Part shown: positions 1 to 6,029 of the stretch, piece after piece
Position numbering within the stretch: the first letter of the stretch is position 1
How the letters are laid out: every line of letters starts with the position of its first letter
Assembly (NCBI GenBank): GCA_945483375.1
Contig: CALYRQ010000042.1
Span: forward strand, 1 to 7,209
From: an uncultured Elusimicrobia bacterium
GTDB lineage: Bacteria > Elusimicrobiota > Elusimicrobia > Elusimicrobiales > Elusimicrobiaceae
DNA: 7,209 nt
Reading direction: 5' to 3'
Translations under genes and position numbers: made by a program
Notes under the pieces: model-generated
Databases searched by the model: none
Told to the model about the DNA's origin: nothing
The model's input: the letters and a program-made list of their open reading frames with translations, nothing else

Positions 1-1
1 T

Positions 2-1114
2 GCCGTGCACGCCTCGCCCTACATCAAAGGCCGTCTGCTGGAGCTTTTATGTGCGGCCGGAGCCGTGCCCGCACGGCGGGGGGAATTTTCCCAGCGGGCG
101 TTTTTAAACGGCAAAATGGATTTAATTGAAGCGCAGGGGTTGTGCGATTTAATCGCGTCCGGCAACAAGGCGGCGCACCAACTCGCCATGTCCGGCCTGG
201 ACGGCAAATTAAGCGCGCGCGTGGCGGACATGCGCCTCAAAATTACCGAACTGTTGGCCCAAATCGAAGTACGTTTAGACGACGTGGACGAAGAAATGAC
301 GCCCCTTTCGGACGAGTTTGTCCGCGGGGAAATTACCTCCGTTTTAACGCATATAAAAGCGTTGGCTGATACTTTTTCCGTCGGGCGGCTGATTAAAGAC
401 GGGCTTCGCGTCGCGATTGTGGGCGCGCCCAACGGCGGCAAATCAAGCCTGCTTAACGCGCTCGTGGGGTTTGACCGCGCCATCGTGGCCGACGCTTGCG
501 GCACCACGCGCGACACGGTGGAAGAAACGTTGGAAATTAGCGGCCAAAAAATCATTTTAACCGATACCGCCGGAATCCGGGACCACTCGCTCGATCCCGC
601 CGAGCAGGAAGGCATGCGCCGCAGCGTGCGCGCCATGGAAAGCGCGGATTTGATTTTGCTGGTGCTTGATACTTCCCGCCCGCTGACGGACGAAGAACGC
701 GCGTTGTGGGCGGATATCGAAAAACTCGGCAAACGCACGCTTATTGTGGAAAACAAAACGGATTTGCCGCGCACCGGGTATACGCTTGAAAACGCGCAAA
801 ATTATCAAACGTTGGCCGTATCATGCAAGACGGGCGAGGGGCTCGAAACCCTTAAAAAAGCCGTTACGCAGGATACGGACGAAGTTCAAACCGCCGACGG
901 GCTGATGATTTCCAATCTGCGCCATTACGAATCGCTCCTCCGCGCGCAGACGGAGCTGGAAAGCGCGTTGTTGCGTTTGTCCGCACACGCGGGGGGCGAA
1001 ATTTACGCCGAGCACTTGCGCGGCGCGCTTTTTCACTTAAAAGATTTAATCGGGGAGGTTACGCCGGACGACGTGCTGGGCGTGATTTTCTCCAAATTCT
1101 GCATGGGAAAGTAA
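2..1114 (+). CDS. mnmE: tRNA U34 modification GTPase MnmE (5'-partial)
   Basis: MnmE (TrmE) is a cytoplasmic dimeric GTPase that works with MnmG to add an aminomethyl or carboxymethylaminomethyl group to C5 of the wobble uridine of certain tRNAs, using a folate one-carbon donor. Counting the GTG at base 5 as residue 1, all G motifs are present: G1 GAPNGGKSS (140-148), G2 TTRDT (167-171), G3 DTAG (187-190), G4 NKTD (250-253) and a G5-like SCKTGEG (273-279). The protein ends in FCMGK, matching the family's C-terminal FC(I/M)GK motif, whose Cys is functionally important. The first visible residues (AVHASPY) align with the middle of the folate-binding N-terminal domain (family HGGP region), and the frame is open to the window edge. 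About 85-90 N-terminal residues therefore lie upstream, and the GTG at 5 is not the true start. The family is usually about 450 residues; 370 are seen here. The stop is 1 nt before mnmG. Confidence 0.97.
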   Translation, partial: AVHASPYIKGRLLELLCAAGAVPARRGEFSQRAFLNGKMDLIEAQGLCDLIASGNKAAHQLAMSGLDGKLSARVADMRLKITELLAQIEVRLDDVDEEMTPLSDEFVRGEITSVLTHIKALADTFSVGRLIKDGLRVAIVGAPNGGKSSLLNALVGFDRAIVADACGTTRDTVEETLEISGQKIILTDTAGIRDHSLDPAEQEGMRRSVRAMESADLILLVLDTSRPLTDEERALWADIEKLGKRTLIVENKTDLPRTGYTLENAQNYQTLAVSCKTGEGLETLKKAVTQDTDEVQTADGLMISNLRHYESLLRAQTELESALLRLSAHAGGEIYAEHLRGALFHLKDLIGEVTPDDVLGVIFSKFCMGK

Positions 1115-1115
1115 T

Positions 1116-2906
1116 ATGTTTGTTTGTGAAGAAAAATACGATGTTATTGTTATCGGCGGCGGCCATGCGGGGTGCGAAGCCGCGTTGGCCAGCGCAAAAC
1201 TGGGCGCGAAAACGCTCCTTTTAACCCAAAGTTTGGATACGATTGCGCAGATGTCGTGTAATCCCTCTATCGGCGGGATTGCCAAAGGGCAAATTGTGCG
1301 CGAGATTGACGCGCTAGGCGGCGCGATGGGCCGCGTGACGGACCACGCCGCGCTTCACTACCACATGCTCAACACGGGCAAAGGCCCGGCCGTGCACTCG
1401 CCTCGCGTCCAGTGCGATAAAAAAGTTTACCAGTTTACTTTCAAACACTTTTTGGAATTACAGCCTAATCTGGAAATCATGCAGGATGAGGCCGTCAAAA
1501 TCGCCACCACGGACGGACGCGTCAGCGGCGTAGTAACCTTGCGCAATACGTTTTATCACGCCAAAGCCGTCGTGCTGACTACGGGCACTTTTTTGGCGGG
1601 CACCATTCACATCGGTACCGACATGTTCCGCGGCGGACGTTACAACGATATGCCGTCGGACGGCCTTGCCAAAAATCTGCGCGAGGACTTGGGCCTTCAT
1701 ATCCTGCGTTTTAAAACGGGTACGCCGATGCGTATCAACGCGCGCGGGTTAGACTATTCCAAATTCCGCCTGCAGCCGTCGGACGACCCCCTGCAGCCGA
1801 TTTCTCATTTTACCGATGTAAACGAACAGAAAAAACGGAAATTTTTAAGCTGTTACATCACCCGCACCACGCTGGCTACCGATAAAATTCTGCGCGAAAA
1901 CGCGCACCGTTCCGCCATGTACAGCGGCAACATTCACGGCCTGGGGCCGCGTTACTGCCCGTCGGTGGAAGACAAAATCAAAAAATTCCCGGACGTTACC
2001 AGCCACCCGCTTTTTTTGGAGCCGGAAGGTTTTAATACCGAAGAATACTATATCCAGGGCTTTTCCACCAGCATGCCGGAAGAAGTCCAGCGCGCGCTGA
2101 TTAAATCCGTGCCCGGCATGGAACGCGCCACCATTACGCGCCCCGGCTACGCGATTGAATACGATTTTTCCGACCCGATGGATTTGTTCCCGCATTTGGA
2201 AAGCAAACTGATTCCCGGCCTGTTTATGGGCGGGCAGATTAACGGCACCACCGGCTATGAAGAAGCGGGCGGACAGGGGTTAATGGCGGGTATCAACGCC
2301 GCTTTGCAAACGCAGGGTAAAGACCCGTTCGTCCTGCGGCGCGACGAAGCATATATCGGCGTGCTGATTGACGACCTTGTCAACAAAGGCGTAAACGAGC
2401 CCTACCGCATGTTTACTTCCCGCGCCGAGTACCGCATTTTACTGCGTAACGACAACGCGGATTTGCGCCTTACTCCGCACGCGCTGCGGCTTGGAATGTT
2501 GGGCGAAGAATATAAAAAACCGTTTGAAGCGTATCAGACGCTTACGCAAAAACTGATTGAAAACCCGCACGCGGACGTACAAGACGACCCGGACATGTTC
2601 CCGTGGACGCTGGAAAAAGCCCGCACGCATGTGGATATTCACAATAAATACGCCGGATATTACGAACGCAACAAAAAAGACGCCGAAAAACTGGCCGAAG
2701 CTGATAATATCAAAATCCCGGAAGGGTTCGACCCGTCTTCCGTGCGCGGAATTTTGTTTGAAACGTCCCAAAAACTGCGCGAAATCAAACCGCAAACTTT
2801 GGGGCAGGCGGGGCGTATCCCGGGCGTAACGCCGGCGGATATCCAACTTTTGGCCGTGCATATCGAGCGTTTCAGGAGGATCCAACGTGCAAAACAGGCT
2901 GACTGA
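1116..2906 (+). CDS. mnmG: tRNA U34 modification FAD enzyme MnmG (GidA)
   Basis: MnmG is the FAD/NADH-dependent partner of MnmE in the alpha2-beta2 complex that modifies C5 of tRNA wobble uridine. Visible features: an N-terminal Rossmann FAD site GGGHAGCE (14-21); MSCNPSIGGIAKGQ (46-59) with the conserved Cys48 (E. coli Cys47); GGRYNDMPSDGLA (173-185); GPRYCPSVEDK (278-288) with Cys281 (E. coli Cys277); the GidA signature GGQINGTTGYEE (372-383); EPYRMFTSRAEYR (428-440); and a C-terminal GQAGRIPGVTP (563-573) that matches the family GQASRISGVTP. Its 596 residues are some 25-35 fewer than E. coli, with the loss mainly in the helical region after about residue 470. Local departures are NTGKGPAVHS, where many homologues have NTSKGPAVRA, and AGGQG in place of AAAQG after the signature. 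The ATG lies 1 nt after the mnmE stop with only a weak GGGAAAG upstream, so translation is probably coupled. The 3' end overlaps rsmG by 20 nt. Confidence 0.98.
   Translation: MFVCEEKYDVIVIGGGHAGCEAALASAKLGAKTLLLTQSLDTIAQMSCNPSIGGIAKGQIVREIDALGGAMGRVTDHAALHYHMLNTGKGPAVHSPRVQCDKKVYQFTFKHFLELQPNLEIMQDEAVKIATTDGRVSGVVTLRNTFYHAKAVVLTTGTFLAGTIHIGTDMFRGGRYNDMPSDGLAKNLREDLGLHILRFKTGTPMRINARGLDYSKFRLQPSDDPLQPISHFTDVNEQKKRKFLSCYITRTTLATDKILRENAHRSAMYSGNIHGLGPRYCPSVEDKIKKFPDVTSHPLFLEPEGFNTEEYYIQGFSTSMPEEVQRALIKSVPGMERATITRPGYAIEYDFSDPMDLFPHLESKLIPGLFMGGQINGTTGYEEAGGQGLMAGINAALQTQGKDPFVLRRDEAYIGVLIDDLVNKGVNEPYRMFTSRAEYRILLRNDNADLRLTPHALRLGMLGEEYKKPFEAYQTLTQKLIENPHADVQDDPDMFPWTLEKARTHVDIHNKYAGYYERNKKDAEKLAEADNIKIPEGFDPSSVRGILFETSQKLREIKPQTLGQAGRIPGVTPADIQLLAVHIERFRRIQRAKQAD
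2874..2880 (+). promoter_or_regulatory. Strong Shine-Dalgarno for rsmG
   Basis: AGGAGGA lies 6 nt before the GTG at 2887, inside the last codons of mnmG. It is the best ribosome binding site in the window and decides the GTG start of rsmG despite the 20-nt overlap with mnmG. Confidence 0.85.
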
Positions 2907-3537
2907 ATTTGCCCAAACCCTTGGCCTGCCGCTGACGCCCGCGCAGGCGGACACGCTTTTAAAATACGCGGAGCTGGTTCTTCAGAAAAAAGATTTTTTA
3001 AATTTAACCGGCGCGGCGGATTTAGCGGAACTGGTCAACCGCCATTTGTGCGACGGCCTTGTTTGTGCCGCCAAAATTTACGCTATGGCCAAAATAAAGG
3101 GGCTGGAAACGTTTACCGCGGCCGATATGGGGGCCGGAGCGGGGTTTATCGGCCTTACGTTCGCGGTTGCCCTGCCGCATGCACAGGTTACGTTGGTAGA
3201 AAGCATTGAAAAACGATGCGCGTTTATGAACTGGGCCGCACTCAACGCGAATATAAAAAACGCCAAAATCAAAAATGCGCGGCTGGGGCAAAACGCCAAA
3301 TGGAAATTTGATTTCGTAACCGAACGCGCCATGGGCCAGCTGCCCGATATCTTGGGCGTTTGCCTGGCGGCGGTAAAACCGGGGGGCGTGTTTATCGCCT
3401 ACCAGGGGGAACACCCGCAGGCGGATCAAACGGATCCCGCCAAATACGGGGCGCATTTTTTGGGGCTGGAACCTTATGTTCTGCCCGTAGATGACGGTAA
3501 AAAACGGCACTTGGCGTTATTTGCCAAAAACGACTAA
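2887..3537 (+). CDS. rsmG: 16S rRNA (guanine-N7) methyltransferase RsmG (GidB)
   Basis: RsmG uses S-adenosylmethionine to make m7G527 in the 530 loop of 16S rRNA; in other bacteria its loss gives low-level streptomycin resistance. The 216 residues fit the usual 200-240. The N-terminal helical part carries the family pattern LNLTGAADLAELVNRHLCDG (38-57). The Rossmann SAM-binding loop is ADMGAGAGFIG (79-89), followed by an acidic ribose-binding position in TLVESIEKR (102-110, Glu105). TERAMGQL (145-152) carries the conserved Arg-Ala of the family's SRA motif, VKPGG is at 163-167, and the C-terminal RHLALFAK is at 207-214. The motif AYQG (171-174) has Gln where many homologues have Lys. GTG is chosen because the AGGAGGA SD is at ideal distance and the N-terminus aligns well. 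The gene follows mnmG as in most bacteria, but parA/parB do not come next. Confidence 0.95.
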   Translation: MQNRLTEFAQTLGLPLTPAQADTLLKYAELVLQKKDFLNLTGAADLAELVNRHLCDGLVCAAKIYAMAKIKGLETFTAADMGAGAGFIGLTFAVALPHAQVTLVESIEKRCAFMNWAALNANIKNAKIKNARLGQNAKWKFDFVTERAMGQLPDILGVCLAAVKPGGVFIAYQGEHPQADQTDPAKYGAHFLGLEPYVLPVDDGKKRHLALFAKND

Positions 3538-4881
3538 ATGGATATTGTAAAAAAAATAACCTGTCTTTTATGGATATTGGCGGTGCTCTTGGTCGCTCCT
3601 CCGCTGCTGCGTTCGTTTGGGTTAAAACCCAAAGACGTGGTGGACGCGCTGTTTGCGGACAAGTCCCGCCCGTCCGCCGTTTTGCAGAAAACCGCCCAGC
3701 CGGCCGAAACAACCGAGCCGAAAGATTCTTCCGTACGCGGGCGCGCGCAAGAACTCCGCCCGGATATTTCCGTGCCGCCTCCGGCGGAAGAAGAGTCTGC
3801 CGTTTCGGCGGCCCCGTCTTCCGCACAAGACAAACAGGCTTTTGAAGATATGATTTCCGGGCTTGAAAAAGTGGCTTCCTTCGCTCCGAAAGGCGCGTCT
3901 TCCAATTCCAAAGATTTGCTGGAAGGCATACCCGTCCAGGCTCACCGTCCCGCAGATTCCGCCCACAAAGTGCGCTCGTCGCATCCTCCTCCCGGTTTTT
4001 TGACTGCCGAAACGTTTAACTATCTCATTTACCGCGAAGAGAACCCCGTCACGTCCACCATCAAAACCACGTTGGACACCATTCACGGCAATTTGATGCT
4101 GGACTTAACGCCTTTCACCATTTTAATCAAACCCAACAAAATTTTGGTGATGATTTTCGGCGGCAAAGACAGTTATGGCGAGTTTACCAAACTGCCGCCG
4201 TGGTCCGGCGCCGCGTCGGACCTGCGTGCCGATACCATGTACGTGGTGGAGGGGAAAAGTTTTTATCCGCTTTCCGTGCACGAACTGACGCATTTGTATT
4301 TTGACGGTTACTTTTTACCCACCATTTCACCGTTGTGGCTTTCGGAAGGAATGGCGGTATACATGCAAATTCACACCACCAAACAGAAGCCGTCGTGGGT
4401 GGACCGCAGTATGAAGCGCATTGTGGCGGGTGATATTATTCCGCTTGATAAAATGACGGTGACGGAGGATTTAAATTCCTATTCCACGCCAGAAGCGGAG
4501 TTGTGGTATACGCAGGCGTACAGTTTGGTGGAATATTTGCTCACCAAACGCACGCGGGACGAATTTTATAAATTTTGTAACGAAATAAAGGGCAATACGC
4601 CGCTTCACCAGGCGCTGTACCGTGCGTACGGGATGCCGTTTACCAAAGTGTCGGTGCTGGAAAACGTGTGGCTGCACGATTTGCAAAAAGCGTATAAAGA
4701 GGGTAAACTGACCCCGCAGGCCGCCTCTTCCGAGCCTGCTCCGTCTGCGTCCGGCCCGCAGGAAACGGCACGCCCCGCAAAACCGGCGGCTCCTAAACCG
4801 GCGCGCAAACCGCAGCCCCAAAAGACGCAAATTAAAAAATTGGAAATGGTGCCCACCAACGGATATACGGGAGGATTTTGA
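3538..4881 (+). CDS. Membrane-anchored HExxH metallopeptidase-like protein
   Basis: I do not recognise a named gene. The 447-residue product has an N-terminal hydrophobic segment (about 7-24, preceded by Lys5-Lys6) that could be a signal anchor or an uncleaved signal peptide. Next comes a Pro/Ser/Ala/Glu-rich, probably disordered stretch (about 42-150), then a folded domain (about 155-390). That domain holds HELTH (248-252) and, 18 residues after the second His, Glu270 in PLWLSEGMAVYM (265-276), the layout of a gluzincin zinc site (two His plus Glu, with Glu249 as general base). The later YTQAYSLVEYLLTK (324-337) and the helix pair after it resemble the Peptidase MA-like (PF13485) families. 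The tail (about 395-432) is rich in Ala, Pro and Lys. A catalytic domain outside the cytoplasmic membrane is inferred from the anchor. The ATG directly abuts the rsmG stop with no SD, so reinitiation coupling is likely; a later start would remove the anchor. Substrate unknown; its place before rsmH-ftsL-ftsI permits, but does not prove, an envelope role. Confidence 0.8.
   Translation: MDIVKKITCLLWILAVLLVAPPLLRSFGLKPKDVVDALFADKSRPSAVLQKTAQPAETTEPKDSSVRGRAQELRPDISVPPPAEEESAVSAAPSSAQDKQAFEDMISGLEKVASFAPKGASSNSKDLLEGIPVQAHRPADSAHKVRSSHPPPGFLTAETFNYLIYREENPVTSTIKTTLDTIHGNLMLDLTPFTILIKPNKILVMIFGGKDSYGEFTKLPPWSGAASDLRADTMYVVEGKSFYPLSVHELTHLYFDGYFLPTISPLWLSEGMAVYMQIHTTKQKPSWVDRSMKRIVAGDIIPLDKMTVTEDLNSYSTPEAELWYTQAYSLVEYLLTKRTRDEFYKFCNEIKGNTPLHQALYRAYGMPFTKVSVLENVWLHDLQKAYKEGKLTPQAASSEPAPSASGPQETARPAKPAAPKPARKPQPQKTQIKKLEMVPTNGYTGGF
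4869..4875 (+). promoter_or_regulatory. Shine-Dalgarno for rsmH
   Basis: GGGAGGA sits in the last codons of the peptidase gene. It is 11 nt before the ATG at 4887 but only 2 nt before an in-frame TTG at 4878. The spacing to TTG is too short, so it supports the ATG, at the long end of the normal range. Confidence 0.7.
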
Positions 4882-4886
4882 TTTTT

Positions 4887-5771
4887 ATGACGCAAGAATG
4901 GACCCACATCCCCATTATGGCCCCGCAAATAGCGGACTTTTTGCTTACGCGCCAAGACGGCGTGTATGTGGACGGCACGCTCGGCCTGGGCGGGCATACC
5001 AAATACTTTTTAAGCCGTTTGGGGCCGCAGGCGCGCGTCCTGGGGTTCGACCGGGACGAAGAAGCCCTCAACATGGCGGTGGAACGCGTTAACGACGCGC
5101 GTTTGACGGCTTTTCATAAAAGTTATGTGGAAGCTCCGTCCGTGTTAAAAGAACTCGGCCTGCCCGGTGCGGACGGCGCGCTGTTTGACCTGGGACTCAG
5201 TTCGTACCAGCTGGATAATCCCGCCCGCGGGTTCAGCATTATGGCGGACGGGCCGCTTGATATGCGTTTTGATTTGCAAAGCCCTTTGAGCGCGGCTGTG
5301 ATTGTCAACACGTGGCCGATGGCCGAGCTGGAACGCATTTTAAACGATTACGGCGAAGAACATAGTGCTACCAAAATCGCGCTTGCCATTATGCACGCGC
5401 GCCGGGAAGCGAAAATAGAAACCACCGCCCGGCTGAAAGAGATTGTGGAAAGCGTGCTTCCGCGCCGCGGCAAAACGCACCCGGCCACGCAAACTTTCCA
5501 GGCGTTGCGGATTGCCTGCAACGGCGAGCTGGACGCAGTAGAAAAAGCTCTTTTGTCTTTGGCTCAAATCATTTGCCCCGGCGGCCGCGCCGCAGTGCTT
5601 ACGTTTCATTCGCTGGAAGACAGACTGGTCAAAACCCGGTTTAAAGAACTTGCGCAGTCCGGCGCGTGGAAGTTGATAAACAAGCACGCGCTCAGCCCGG
5701 AGTACGAAGAAGTGCGCCAAAACCGCCGCGCGCGCAGCGCGAAACTGCGCGTCATTGAGAGGATTCGATAA
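4887..5771 (+). CDS. rsmH: 16S rRNA (cytosine1402-N4)-methyltransferase RsmH (MraW)
   Basis: RsmH methylates N4 of C1402 in the decoding centre of 16S rRNA with SAM and is typically one of the first genes of the dcw cluster. With the ATG start it has 294 residues, near the usual 300-315. Motifs in order: HIPIM (7-11, family HxPVL); VDGTLGLGGHT (28-38), the SAM loop; GFDRDEEAL (53-61); DLGLSSYQLD (101-110); ARGFSIMADGPLDMRFD (113-129); YGEEHSATKIA (155-165); HPATQTFQALRIACNGEL (198-215); LTFHSLEDR (238-246); and RRARSAKLR (280-288) at the C-terminus. Start choice: an in-frame TTG at 4878 would add three residues and overlap the previous gene, but is too close to the SD and is a rarer start; MTQEWTHIP also matches the usual short N-terminus. 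mraZ, normally just upstream, is absent. The stop overlaps the ftsL ATG by 1 nt (TAATG). Confidence 0.96.
   Translation: MTQEWTHIPIMAPQIADFLLTRQDGVYVDGTLGLGGHTKYFLSRLGPQARVLGFDRDEEALNMAVERVNDARLTAFHKSYVEAPSVLKELGLPGADGALFDLGLSSYQLDNPARGFSIMADGPLDMRFDLQSPLSAAVIVNTWPMAELERILNDYGEEHSATKIALAIMHARREAKIETTARLKEIVESVLPRRGKTHPATQTFQALRIACNGELDAVEKALLSLAQIICPGGRAAVLTFHSLEDRLVKTRFKELAQSGAWKLINKHALSPEYEEVRQNRRARSAKLRVIERIR
5757..5763 (+). promoter_or_regulatory. Shine-Dalgarno for ftsL
   Basis: GAGAGGA lies 7 nt before the ATG at 5771, inside the end of rsmH. It supports this start and gives ftsL its own ribosome loading in addition to TAATG stop-start coupling. Confidence 0.7.
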
Positions 5772-6028
5772 TGCGTATTTTTGGAATTGTATTTGCGCTT
5801 GCGCTGTTTAGTTTTGGCATTGTGGCCATGCGCATTGAAATCAACCGTTCGGGCCGGGCCATCAGCCAGCTGCAGAACGAAGTGGAAATTAAAGAAGCGC
5901 GAAACCAGTATTTAAAATTGGAAATTTTGCGTCTTTCCAGCCCGGAAACCGTTTCCCGGCTGGCGCGGGAAAAGTTGGGGCTTATCCCGGTAAAACCGCA
6001 CGAAGTAATTTGGCTGGAAGATAAATAA
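5771..6028 (+). CDS. ftsL: Cell division protein FtsL-like (bitopic, coiled coil)
   Basis: FtsL is a small single-pass membrane protein that, with FtsB/DivIC and FtsQ/DivIB, links the divisome to activation of the septal synthase FtsW-FtsI. This 85-residue protein has almost no cytoplasmic tail, one hydrophobic segment (about 3-20), and an extracytoplasmic heptad-like region (about 23-55, including SQLQNEVEIKEARNQYLKLE) suited to a coiled coil. The end, SSPETVSRLAREKLGLIPVK (56-75), fits the FtsL/DivIC pattern SPxxIxxxAxxxLGL. Sequence alone separates FtsL poorly from FtsB/DivIC; the position between rsmH and the class B PBP is what supports FtsL. It overlaps the rsmH stop by 1 nt and is followed 1 nt after its own stop by the PBP gene. 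Confidence 0.88.
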   Translation: MRIFGIVFALALFSFGIVAMRIEINRSGRAISQLQNEVEIKEARNQYLKLEILRLSSPETVSRLAREKLGLIPVKPHEVIWLEDK

Positions 6029-6029
6029 T

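Noticed and set aside
5..7. GTG at 5 as the true start of mnmE
   Set aside because: The frame is open upstream and the first residues align with the middle of the N-terminal folate domain, so the gene is truncated by the window edge.
19..774. Open frame of 251 codons on the - strand opposite mnmE
   Set aside because: It is antisense to an unambiguous mnmE with all G motifs. The Ser/Arg/Ala-rich translation has no family features and fits a shadow of GC-biased codons.
2557..2829. A + strand 90-codon frame inside mnmG
   Set aside because: Fully contained in conserved mnmG sequence, Lys/Arg/Thr-rich and without a ribosome site; a +1 frame shadow.
2439..2954. Open frame of 171 codons on the - strand across the mnmG-rsmG junction
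   Set aside because: Opposite two well-supported genes; the Phe/Arg/Val-rich product resembles no family and no SD precedes it.
3022..3510. Open frame of 162 codons on the - strand opposite rsmG
   Set aside because: Antisense shadow; its composition mirrors the sense codons and no domain is recognisable.
3538..3600. Possible lipoprotein signal in the peptidase (Cys9)
   Set aside because: Cys9 precedes the hydrophobic core instead of following it, and no L-x-x-C lipobox is present; a signal anchor fits better.
3392..4086. Several - strand and + strand alternative frames within the 5' half of the peptidase gene
   Set aside because: This stretch encodes a low-complexity Pro/Ala/Ser linker with GC-rich codons, which opens all frames by chance. 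None has an SD or a family motif.
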